The translations under genes and the position numbers were made by a program. Of a stretch of DNA of 27,067 nucleotides, positions 1 to 10,226 are shown one piece after another. Source of the DNA: Gonium pectorale (lineage: Eukaryota > Chlorophyta > Chlorophyceae > Chlamydomonadales > Volvocaceae); contig LSYV01000023.1 of the NCBI GenBank assembly GCA_001584585.1, positions 1,470,513 to 1,497,579 on the forward strand. Reading direction: 5' to 3'. The notes below the pieces were generated by a model that had not been told where the DNA came from, searched no databases, and was given only the letters and a program-made list of their open reading frames with translations. How positions within the stretch are numbered: the first letter of the stretch is position 1; each line of letters begins with the position of its first letter.

Positions 1-1090
1 CGTACCCCCCCCCCCCCTCCCTGGAAGGGGTGAAGATGTGTCGGCACTACAACTGGATGCTTGCACCAGCGAGTAGTGCTTCTTGCCTGCGGTATCTGTA
101 TGCCTCCTTGCCTTTACAGCAGGTACACGCTGTTGCCCGTTTCCGTGTCTGTGCTTGGCCACTCGTTGTTTACAGGGACACTGATCTGCCCCGGGAACAA
201 AGAGCTTGTCGCGTGTGCGTGTGGGATGTGTGAAGATGAATACCACGTTGTTTTTGAGTGCAGTGCTTAGGACCTACTACCAACTGACACGGCGTGCCAA
301 ACCCAGGGCTACCCAAGTGCTACCGGAACCCACGGAATGTACTACATCACGGAACCTATCATCTCCTGACAGAGGCATAGGATCACATCCGTTCTTATGT
401 TGTACTCCTTCAACCGCCCGGGGATCCATGCTGCTACGACTAGGAGCCGGGACATTTGATTTTTCAAAAGCCCGTGGCCCACCGAGCCCGGGGCGGAGAG
501 GTGCCCGTGTGCCTACACCCTGTTGACGTGCGCCAGCGGGCGCAGCTTCAGCAGTGAGCGCGTTGCGCGGCAGCGAGTGCAGTGCATGCACACGGTGTCG
601 CCGGCCGCCATGAAGTATGAACATCGAAGACCATAGCGGCTCTGGCCCACGTCCCATCCTTGGAGCGACATGCACGGATGCACACAAAGGTGTGCAGCGT
701 ACTGTACGGCGCGGGCGGTTCGTAGTTGGGCTGGGTGGCCTTGGCGCGCTCTTCCAGTTGACCGAACCGGACTCGTGCGGCTCCTTGTCTTCATGCAATG
801 GCGGATGTAATGGGAGATGCTGACGATGGCCAGAAAGGGCAAGAACCAGCAATTTTTCAAGCTTCGCTGGAGCAGTCCGCCGAGGATTTGGCCGGAGGCC
901 TATTTCAAGCTAATCCTGCCATGTGAGCAGCGCTGCGCGCTGTTGGTTTCGCATCACCTCGTCCTGCTCAAGTACCAAACGCGATGCCCATTACTGCAAC
1001 AGGGCTGGCGTGGTACGCGACCTCCAGCAGCGCAATAAGCAGCGGCTGAACAACCCCACCGCGCCACTTGCCGACACCACCAAAGTTGCC
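1..1090. other. Upstream flank of gene 1, mostly non-coding
   Basis: No complete gene can be supported here. The stretch starts with a poly-C run (about 5-18). It holds a decayed retroelement-like fragment (61-270, listed separately), a plus-strand TGTAA at 806-810 that could be the polyadenylation signal of something ending upstream, and a minus-strand frame open from about 548 to 797 of unknown meaning. The last part, just before 1091, is presumably promoter and 5' UTR of gene 1. I see no convincing TATA box. The context around ATG 1091 (gttgccATGGCC) is favourable for initiation. Confidence 0.5.
61..270 (+). mobile_element. Decayed LINE-type reverse transcriptase C-terminal zinc-knuckle fragment
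   Basis: The translation ends in CACGMCEDEYHVVFECSA. This resembles the Cys/His knuckle (C-x-x-C ... E-D-E-x-H-x-x-x-E-C) found after the reverse transcriptase domain of many non-LTR retrotransposons in algae, plants and animals. The frame stops directly after this motif (tag at 268-270), where an intact element would go on with a Tyr/Leu/Arg-rich helix. No RT catalytic motif (YxDD) lies in the window upstream. I infer a short, dead remnant. Resemblance is to a motif only, so a chance match in a 69-codon frame cannot be excluded. Confidence 0.35.
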
Positions 1091-4000
1091 ATGGCCCAGA
1101 ACCCCCTTGCCCTTGAGAGGGACGTTGAAGCGGGCGAAGGCACTGGCTTGTGGGTGGTTGGCGGGGCCTCAACTTTGGGGCCAACTACAGTGCCAAACCT
1201 CACGGTGAAGGTTGCCGCGGAGGTTCAGGAACAGCCCGCGGAGGGGCAGCAAGAGCCGGGGACAGCCAAGGAGAGCGTCAAGGAGAGCACCCCGACGTCG
1301 GCGAGCGAGAAACCCCATTTCTCGTCCGTCGGTACCTTGTGTCATGGATGCTGCGGTGGCATATACACGGGACTCATGGAGCCCTTCAAGGTGCGCGGAC
1401 TTGCAGTAGTGCTACGCTCAAAGATCGCCCTGGCAGAACCCCGCGCGCGACCACCTTGCACACAGGAATTCGCCGACATCGTCCGCCTCTACCCGTTGAC
1501 TGGCATAATACCACTCGTCATCTTCGCGCTCCTCTGCGGTCTGGGAGTCTGGGGCGTCATGGCTGGCGCAGCAGCCCACGTGGAGCAGCGGAAGGACGAT
1601 GCCCGGAGCCGCGCTGTGGACGCGGCAACGGGTTTCCAGGTGGGGATGAGTCCTTGCGCAAGAGGAAGAGGTGTGCTGAGCAGGGCCATTATCACAACCC
1701 CCCGACCTACAGGCGCTTGGGTAAAAGGAGGGGTCACAGGGTGTGCATGGCTCACCGGGGGACTGGCAAGTGGGTTATATTACTCTGACGAGTCGTAATC
1801 TAGCAACCCCCTCACACCACACCTCATGCGTGCTGCTGACGGCCCAGACCTCCTCCTCCGTAGCGCGCACCAAAAGAGCGAAGCGGATTGCCCGGCGAGC
1901 TGTCTGTAGACTACCTGGCCCTGCCTTACGCCGCCCAACCCAAACCCAGTCTGTCTCACATCTCCTGAGCGCTGTGCCCTTGCCTGGTTCCCACAGATCC
2001 AGCTGCAACAGTCCTTCACGCCCGGCGTTACATTCTCTCTTCTGGTGAAGCAGCGGCCTGAGTGGAGTTACTGGCTGCAGAACTTCAACTCGACGGCTAA
2101 GGAGCTGCTGTCCCGGGTAGGGCATGCTGCTCGAGCGGTTGAGGGGATAAGCCCAGCCAGGGCGGCCGCTGACCAGCGATGTTGCTCACGGGAAGCATCG
2201 CCAGCCCTCCGCGCAGGCCGCTGTTATCGTCCCGTCCCGTGCCTCGTGACGTCGTGAGGTCTTGGTAGCGCCACCGGTTCGCCGGCAGTCCGCGGGTCGC
2301 CTGCGTCTGCGCGCACACTGGTCTTCCTGCGTCTGTGCTCTCTCTCCAGCCAGCCTCACCTGCCGTGCATGCCGCGCTGGGGCGCCTCCTGTGCAGGTGC
2401 CGAACGGCTCTCTGTGGAACCTGCAGCTGCAGCCGTTTGCGCAGGTGATGACGATGTACCCCACTCGCCCCGAGGACCTGAGGGAGATGAACCCACCTCG
2501 CGACCTGATAGGGGGTGAGTGCACCAGCTGCTTTGGCGGGTCTGGCGGGGTGGTGGTGGTGGTGGCGGTGGTGGTGGTAGGGATGGCGGTGGCGGCAGCG
2601 GTGGTTGATGGCTGTCCTCAGCGCCGGGGAGCCACATAACTCGTCGCCAGGGAACCGGACGGGCTCCGAAGCTTGGTGACGGCCCTCGGGCACTGTGCAA
2701 GGAAGCCGGCTGGGTCTGCCGTAGGGGCCTGCTCGGGTTACTTGGGTTGAGCACGGCCGGGATCAAATGGCCCGCTCCTGTGTAGGGTTGTTCCATGGCA
2801 CTACAAGGCCTTTCGGCTGGTTCCTGTATCTCCCCAGTGGCCACCATGCCCCGCTCGATGCGCACTACTACCACCACTCGCGGGTCCAAGATCATGCCCG
2901 CCAGCCCACCGCGCTTCGGGCGTTTCCCGTACCCCCATCCTGCTGCGCTCTCTCTTGCGCGCTCACTGAACACCTCGGCGCGCAGCTGTCACCCTGCCGT
3001 CCTCCGCTTTGCTGTGCGTGTCGCAGACCCGACGCGGCGCGACGACATTCTGCGCATTATCAAGACAAGGGAGCCCCTGGTGGTGGGGCCCTTCAACCTG
3101 GTGCAGGGCTTCACCGGGGCCTTCATCCGCTATCCCATCTACGTCCGTGAGTCTCCCAGCCCGCCGCGCACACCCGGCCTGCTTGCTCGGTCCTGCCGGC
3201 TTGCAGACCTGCCTGCCTGCCTGCCGGCATCTCGGCGCGTTATACGGGCTCCTGTGTGAGCCAAGGCGTGCGCGTGTACCCGAGCGAGAGCTGGACCGTA
3301 CGCACGGTGCGGCTGTGGGGGCCGAGCTTGATAGAGGACAGAGCTGCTACCGTGCCGCTAACTTCATGGCACCCTGCCTCCCACCGGCTCGCGTCCGGCG
3401 CCCTGCTTCCTGCCCGCGTAGCCGACGTGGACGCCAACGAGACGTTTGGCTTCCGCTACAAGGAGAATACCAGCGCCATCCCCTACTCGGCGCTGCCCGC
3501 GAGCGTGCGCGACTGCACGGTCTGCTACAACGCCACCACGAGGGAGAAGTGGTGCGTCGTCGGTCTGTGCCACGCCGGGCGGTGTAGCGGATGCGTGCGT
3601 GTTGAAAAGGAACAACGCATACGACGAGCGGAAGCGCGAAAGTGATGATGGCCATCATCATTTGTAGGACCCAGTTCCCGAGGTAGTCGAAGGGGTGATG
3701 TCCCTGCATGTCAGTTCGGCGGTGACCACCACCGTAGCCCCCGATGCGGCCCAGAATTCTCTCTGGGGTGACCCTATGCAATGCGTGCGTGTGTGCAGAG
3801 GGTAGAACGGTTTGGCTAGCGCTGTCCCGCCAGTGGCCGGACCTCGCCGGCAACAGCAGAGGTTCAGAAGTCGCCGGCGTCGAATGGCCCACTCGGGGCG
3901 TGCGCTATGAGTTCGCTCCCCTTGCTGACACCTCCTGGGCACGACTCCTTGCATCTTGGGTTCCTGGCCGCAGGTGGGGCCTTATGACGGTGCTGGTCAA

Positions 4001-7000
4001 CTACGACGCCGTGACCAACGGCCAGGACGCCTACCTGGCCAACCTGCGCAACATGGTGTGTGCGAGCCCCCGGTTGCGCCCGGCGGCATCTCTGTCCGGG
4101 CCTGCGCGCGTTGCTGGCGTCGCAACACGCGGCAATCCTTAGCCTAAGCCTGCCTGCCGTTCGTCCAAGCCGCCCCACCCATCGCCAGCTGACCCGGTTC
4201 CTGCACCCGGCGCCCGCTGCGCTCCCGCCCACTCCCCGTTCCCCGCTCCTCCGCACCTGCAGGGTTACAACTACGCCCTGGTCCGGCCCATCAACGCCAC
4301 CTCGGAGCAGGTCATCGCGAAAGTGGGCGCCTCCTCGTTGCGGGACAAGGACGCGGTGACGGTGGAGGTCAAGGTGGTCAACGGCGTGTGGCTGCTGCGG
4401 GTGAGGACGCCGGTGGAGCCGGCCCGGGCAGGATGGGGCGCCGGGTCCGCCGGCATCGTCGGGTGCGGCGCGGGCTGGGGTACTGGTTCTCAGCTGGGGT
4501 TGCTCGCCCCTCCGTGCTGGGCCGCGACCGATCCTCGACCAAATGTGCTCTGGGCAGCGGAATATCTGCTCACACGAGTGGACTAGCTGGCCAATACTCA
4601 GGAATGAGCAGGGAGGAAGCGGGGAAGGACTGGCTCGCAACGTGACTGCGTGTGGACATGCCGCTATGCGCCTCCACGCGTGTGACCCCGCCGTTGCGAA
4701 ACCCGCCCTCCCCCGTCGCTCTATCCCTCAATACCACTGGCACGTCCCTTGCGCCTGCCAAAGTCGCCCTTACGTGCTGGGCGCCCCAGGTGGCTCCCGC
4801 GGACGGCTTCAAGCCCAACTGGCGTGGGCCGCTCATCGCGGCCGTGGTCATCATCGCCCTCATCATGGCCTTCCTGCTCTTCCTGTCGATGGCCTCCTTC
4901 AAGAAGCAGCGCCTGCTGCTACAGGAGACCGTGGTGCGTAGGCAGCATTGCTATGTTATTCTCCCCGCTGCACGCTGCGTGGCGTCGTGTGGCATGGCTG
5001 GTCAGCACGTAGTTTGTGCTTTAATATCGAAATATGGCTGGGAAAAAGTGTGCTCTGTCCCTTCCTGCATTAAGAGGTTGGTTTCCGTACTGATGAGCGA
5101 CCCGAATATGCGCCATGAAGCATCGTCGGTCGTTCTCCCCTGCTCCGCCCCAGGCCGCCAACCACAACCTGGCGGAGACCACCAAGCGGCTCGAGGAGGA
5201 GAAGGTGCGACCGACGTCGCTCGAGGCATACGGCGGCACCCCGCCACCCCTCACGGCACGGCGGATTGCAGGTTGAGCAGACGACGGCGTGATGCACACA
5301 GTCGCGAGTTACCTCGTCGGCACACAGTGGCCCGCGCCTCCCATTCACCCCATGCGGCCGTCGCTCGTCCCCCTCTCCTCCCTACACAGGAGCGCATGGA
5401 CGTGCTGCTCGTACGGCAGTACGAACTGCTGCGATGCCTGGACGCCAACCGCTCAAAGCAGGGCGACTCGTCGGATAACGTCTTGGGGGGCTCCAAGAAG
5501 GCTATGATGAGTGAGTGCTGCATTGAAGGCTTTGCCTCCCTCCTCCGGGGTTTTGCCTGCCTGGAAGGGTGGCACGGGGGCACTTGGCCAGGTCATCGGC
5601 GCGTGCGGGGAAGGCCGCAATAGGTAAAGTGCGCTGAGCATGGTTGAGTAGAGATTATTTCCTCATTGAAAGGCATGCGCTGGACGACTGTTTCGAGGGA
5701 AGGCCATGGGGCAGTGCGGCGGGCGCATGGCTGGGCAGAGGGAACTCCAAGCTGGCTCCAATATCGGCTTGGCAACAGCTCACTTGGCGCACGAACTTGT
5801 ATCGTGCGGCCCGCAATGACACATGGCGTGGTTTTATGTCGCAACGTCATGTTCACGGGTGCGGAGTACGTGGCAGCAAGCTCCCTGTGACTTCCATCGA
5901 TGACGCGAGAATACTGCTGATACCCGCCCGTCGCAATCGAACCCATGTCCTCAACCTTGCCTAACCGCCCGCGTGCCCTCTCCCCACCTCGCCCCCACCC
6001 GCGGCAAGAGTGGCTTGGCCGCCGAACGGGCGAACGCAGCTGGCGTCCAGTCTTCTCCTATCCAAACTGTTTCCTTCAAACCCTTCCCCCCGCAGCCCGC
6101 ATCGAGGACGCCCGGCGTTCGCTCAACGTGGCCAAGGCATCCGTGGAGGACCCCATTCAGGTGTTCGAGGTGCTGGGGGCGGGCGCGGTAAGTGGCTTGC
6201 GGAAGGACAGGGTGGCACTGAGAGGAGAGGCGCAGACTGAGGCGGGGGATCGGCTAGGCTCGAACACAAATTTTGATTGGCAGGGCCACGTGGGAGGGGG
6301 AGAGGAGGCGTGTTGCGCATTCGTGGTGGTACTACGATTGACCGGCTGGTAGCCAGAGAGCAGCGTAAGCGGAAGGAGCACGCAATGGCCTTTTGCGGCA
6401 GGCACTGCATGTGCGCATGCAGCCCCCCTGATAGGTGCCTCCATACATCCGCCTTGGGGCCCTGCTACCCGCAGTTCGGCAAAGTGCAGCGCGGGCTGTG
6501 GCGCGGCACTGTTGTTGCAGTGAAGACCATGATCCTGCCCGCCAACATGAGCGGCCAGGAGAAGCGCGAGAAGATGGCGGTCATGGAGGCCGCCATCAGC
6601 AGCAGCCTGGTGCACCCCAACATCGGTGCGCCGGGAGGGGTGGGGAGGGGGTGGCGGCAGAGGGGCCAAGGGGGCAAGGGGGGCGGGGCTGGGACCTGGT
6701 GAGGGAAGCCGTCAGCGATGGGAGTGAGTCCACCCACGTATGTTTCTAGCCACCCCGGCGCGTGGCGCCTGCCCCGTGGCTCAACGGTGCATGCCTGGCG
6801 TGTTCCGATTGGCCGACCGCTCCTCTGCCGACTTGCCCCTGCTGGCCCACCCGCCCCTGCCGCGCCCGCCCCTCGCGCCCCTCGCCCGCAGTCACGACCT
6901 ACACCTACTTCATCCGGCCGTATTACGAGCCCCACCACGAGGGGGTGCAGCAGATGGCGGTGACGGGGTAGGCTGGGCCCCAAATGAAAGGGGAAAGCAA

Positions 7001-9791
7001 GAAAGCGTTATAAACATTAGACAAACTGTATCCGGGAGGCCGAATCTATACTGGCTGCCGACGGGCACCAACACCCCAAAGCCCCGGCGGTCTACAACTC
7101 GCAAACCAAGCCCTATTCGGGAGCGCCGACGCCAATCCCTGTGCGACTGTGGTGTTCTGCATGTGGCCCTGACGCTGCGCGCCGCTGTCCCTCGACAGGA
7201 GCCACGGCATGGGCAACAGCCATAGCAGAATTGAATCACCGGATAGCAGCGTGGCATCGGAGGGTGCCGTTCACAGCTACGAGGTGGGTATAGAGGTGAC
7301 CTGGCAGCGGGACATGGGCGTAAATCAAGAGGCCGGCTGTTTGGGGTCGTGGGCAGCGGCTGCGCTGTGTTTCGATAACGGGATATTGAGTGCGGGGCGC
7401 AGCGCTGGTAGTACTGTCAGCGCCCACCACTTCTCAGCTGCTGAGGAGAAATGGGTGGGGGTCCGACTGACCTCCCCAGTCCCTGGGTCCGAGTTAGTGT
7501 CTGGTGTGCGTCGTCGTGTCGTTGATGTCCCCTTTGACCTGCTCTTGGAGCGGTTGCTGCTGATGTGAGGATGCAACTGGTAGCTATTGTATCCTCTTCC
7601 TTTGTCCAACTTCTTCGAGGATCTGCGTACTTCGGGATTGTATACACCCAGTCACTTCGCCTCTGCTGCCCGCCTCTGCAGGTCCGGCTTGTGCTCGAGC
7701 TTTGCGACAAGGGCTCGCTCAAAGATGCGCTGGAGCAGAGCGCCTTCATGCAGGGTGGGCGGGTACTGCGCATGGCGGGCATGCCGTGTTGATGGCCGGC
7801 CTGGACTGGATGCTGGCATGGCTGCACCGCCGGGACTCACCGAGCATAGTGTACTGCTTAAGCGTCAGGCGAAAATCTTTTCTTGTGGTGTTACGGATGA
7901 CCCGTGTCCCATTTGCAGATGGGGCACTGAACCTGGCGGCCATGCTGGAGACAGCGTCTGATGTCGCCAAGGCCATGGTGCACATGCACGCGGCCAACGT
8001 GCTGCATGCGGGTAAGCCGCTGGCCTGACTTGCTCATGGGTCACATCGGGTGAGCATGCGGGTGAGCAGCCGGTCTGATGGACCCATGGGTAACGTCTGG
8101 TGAGCACTCTAGGTGAGCTTCCGGTTTGATGGACCCACGGGTCGCATCGGGTGAGCTTGCCGAGTGAGCCGTGGATCTGACAGGCCCATGTGTCACATCG
8201 GGTGAACACTCTGGTTGAGACGCTGGTCTATCTAAGGGACACTTGGGCCACGTTGGGTGAGCATGGCGGGTGAGCTGCTGAAGGGACCCATGGGTTACAT
8301 GAGGGTTGAGCACTCCGGGGGCACAACTGTCCTAATGGGTCACGTGGGGGCAAGTACCTCGGAGAGCCGTCCGCCTGACTGACCCATGGTTCTTATCCGC
8401 CCTTGAGCACGGCAGACGCTGCTGACTGAGGCACCAGGTCGCGGAACTGCACCTGCAGAGGGCATCCCTGTCCCTTGCATTGCTGTGGCGTCTGCGCCTC
8501 CATAGAGGTAGCAGCAGATCTGCCACCTGCCTCGTGCCATCGCTTTCAAGGTCCTGCCCCCATGCGCAGACCTGAAGGCTCGCAACATCATGCTCAAGAG
8601 CTGCGGCACCGAGGGCCGCGGCGTGGTGGCCAAGGTGGCTGACTTCGGGCTGTCCACCCGCATGGAGCACGCGGAGACGCACCTCAGCAGCTGCTTCCAG
8701 GGCACCCTAACGCACATGGCGCCGGTGGGATAGGGGCGGCGAGCGGAAGGGGTCCTGGCCGATCAGAACCTGTATCAGTATCATCCCACTCCCACTAGGT
8801 GGGCCTCATCGACCCAAATCCCCATTGCAACCGCAGGAGGTGATGCTGGAGGGGCGCATCAGCAAGGCAGCTGACGTGTATTCGGTAAGGGCGTGGTCCA
8901 CCTGGGGTTGTGAAGTGTTGTATTCGGCCGCCTCAGTTTCTGCCTCACAAAAGGCCTGCTCTTCTTCGAACATGTTGCTCAGTACGGTACACTGCCAGGG
9001 TGCTTCAAGAGGCGGCTAGGCGGAGTCCATGAGCTTGGGCCTGCACCGGGGGGCCCGCTGGACCACGCCCAACCGTCCCCCGCATCTCTCACTGACCCTC
9101 CTCCGGCGCCGCGCTGCCGCCTCTTGCCCGCTGCGCTCCGCAGTTCGGCATCCTGATGTGGGAGCTCTTCTGCGGAGGCGACCCCTTTGCCGGCGTGCCC
9201 CGCGCCCACATCGGCCACGCCATCACCAAGGAGGGCCGCCGCCCCAAGTTCCCGCCCTTCGCGCCGCGCGACTACGTGGCGCTGGCCAGCCGCTGCTGGG
9301 ACCCGGACGCCTCCGCACGGCCCACCTTCGAGAAGGTGCTCGCGGAGCTTGTGCGCATACGGGAGGAGCTGGGCGGCAACACGCGGCCGCTAGTCATATC
9401 GCCGCCACGGCCATTAACCGCCAGCTCAAGCGGCAGCTTTGGGGGTAAAGGCACGTCGGGCGTCGCGAACAATGTAGGGCCGCTGGGCGGCGGCTTTGGC
9501 AACTCGGCACAGGGCGCTAATCCCCTTGCGCTGTTCAACGCCGGGATTGTGGTGGGCGGTGCGTCCAGCTATGCAGACAATACCGGCGCGGGCGCCGGGC
9601 CGGGCGCTGGGCCCAGCACCGGGCCCGGTGGCAGCGTGCCCGGCGGGGGCTTGCTGTCTAACCAGCGTGCTCCGCTCAAAGCATCGGTGGTGCAGCGGCA
9701 GCTGCGGCAGCTGGGGATCCGCATCGGCAGCAGCGGCTCCGGCATGCAGCAGACGCTGCCCTCGTTACATGAGGAGGTGGAACATAAGTGA
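1091..9791 (+). CDS. CHASE-domain transmembrane receptor with TKL (Raf-like) protein kinase, paralog 1
   Basis: Predicted plasma- or endomembrane receptor kinase of 972 aa. Exons: 1091-1390, 1466-1639, 1997-2116, 2397-2514, 3027-3146, 3422-3551, 3974-4055, 4263-4400, 4790-4933, 5154-5204, 5390-5510, 6096-6187, 6475-6625, 6892-6967, 7199-7283, 7682-7754, 7919-8011, 8570-8724, 8837-8884, 9144-9791. All phases join and the total is 2919 nt. Residues 1-110 are a polar N-terminus; TM1 is about 112-133 and TM2 about 408-429. Between them is a CHASE-like sensor with DPTRRDDILRI (238-248), VVGPFNLVQG...FIRYPIYV (257-277), WGLMTVLVNYDAV (322-334) and several N-x-S/T sites. A coiled coil spans about 430-480. 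Kinase: GAGAFGKV loop 527-534, Lys547 (VAVK), Glu568, HADLKARN 688-695 (Asp690, Lys692, Asn695), DFG 714-716, APE 740-742, DVYSFG 754-759. The HRD arginine is Ala. A loop of about 45 aa lies between strands 4 and 5. The tail is Gly/Ala/Pro-rich and ends in LHEEVEHK. ATG 1091 is the first ATG of its frame; an upstream exon is possible. Exon 6 uses a TAG acceptor. The ligand is unknown. Confidence 0.85.
2550..2606. repeat. GGT/GGC-rich microsatellite in intron 4 of gene 1
   Basis: A run of ggt and ggc trinucleotides lies within intron 4 (2515-3026) of gene 1. The corresponding intron of gene 2 (14515-14769) is also G-rich but has no matching array. It looks like simple-sequence expansion without coding meaning. 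Confidence 0.6.
8012..8399 (+). repeat. Intronic minisatellite built from the 5' splice site region (gene 1, intron 17)
   Basis: Intron 17 (8012-8569) opens with gtaagccgctggcctgac. It then carries about seven diverged units of roughly 45-55 nt, each holding a gggtgagc-like donor sequence, a ccggtctgat-like block and a gacccatgggtcacatc-like block. The paralogous intron in gene 2 (20468-20786) starts with about one such unit (gtgagccgccggcctgac, then acccgtgggtcgcg, then ggtaagccgcc). The array therefore expanded in gene 1 or shrank in gene 2 after duplication. Minus-strand frames across the array are by-products of the repeat. Confidence 0.75.
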
Positions 9792-9964
9792 AAGCGGGGC
9801 CGGGCAGAGGTGGGCAGGGGGCGCGGGGCGGCGCGAATGGATAAAGGCACGGTGCTTGCTTTGAATAACAGAATTAGCGTGCCAGCTGGGTGAGCAGCCG
9901 AGGAGCAGGCCGCATGGGCTGTGGTGCTTTCTGTTGGGACACGCGGACTGGCGCGCTGAGTAGG

Positions 9965-10080
9965 ACTACACTTGTTAAGGGTGATGCCATCGGAGTGCGC
10001 TTCAGGAGCATCGAAGGCAGACGAGTTGAATACAACTACGCTTGTCAAGGGTGATGCTATCGGAGAGAGCTTCAGGTGCA
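9965..10080 (+). repeat. 70-nt-period direct repeat in the 3' UTR of gene 1
   Basis: Two copies of a 46-nt block at 9965-10010 and 10035-10080 differ at only a few positions. Both run actac-cttgt-aagggtgatg-atcggag and end in cttcagg-gca. They begin 70 nt apart, with about 24 nt of unlike sequence between them. Both lie between the stop codon and the TGTAA signal of gene 1, so they should be transcribed in its 3' UTR. The function is unknown. Confidence 0.8.
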
Positions 10081-10206
10081 CGCCCCGGTGACCCTTCCTG
10101 TGTCCGCTGTTAAGCCTGCTAACTTCCATGTTCCCGGCGCCCTGCGGAGAGGTGTGACCTCAAGTAAGGCCAGACCTCAAGGTCTCCGACGTCGGCGGGA
10201 GTCAGT

Positions 10207-10211
10207 TGTAA
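10207..10211 (+). terminator. TGTAA polyadenylation signal of gene 1
   Basis: TGTAA is the usual polyadenylation signal of volvocine algae. This is the first one on the plus strand after the stop codon at 9789-9791, and it gives a 3' UTR of about 430 nt. Cleavage would be expected some 10-20 nt downstream, just before the hairpin at 10227-10248. Confidence 0.7.
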
Positions 10212-10226
10212 TGCCTACATCACATG

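Noticed and set aside
806..810. TGTAA as a poly(A) signal for gene 1 or its neighbours
   Set aside because: It lies upstream of gene 1 and no plus-strand gene ending before it could be identified. It is kept only as a note in the flank description.
7004..7016. TATA-like ttataaac
   Set aside because: It lies inside intron 14 of gene 1, between kinase exons that join in phase. No downstream gene start fits.
8041..8313. 90-codon minus-strand frame with repeated SPDVTHG-like motifs
   Set aside because: It is the antisense reading of the intron 17 minisatellite in gene 1. The peptide repeat follows from the DNA repeat.
1091..9791. Possibility that gene 1 is a pseudogene
   Set aside because: All 20 exons join without stop or frameshift, every kinase key residue except the HRD Arg is present, and the tail motif is intact.
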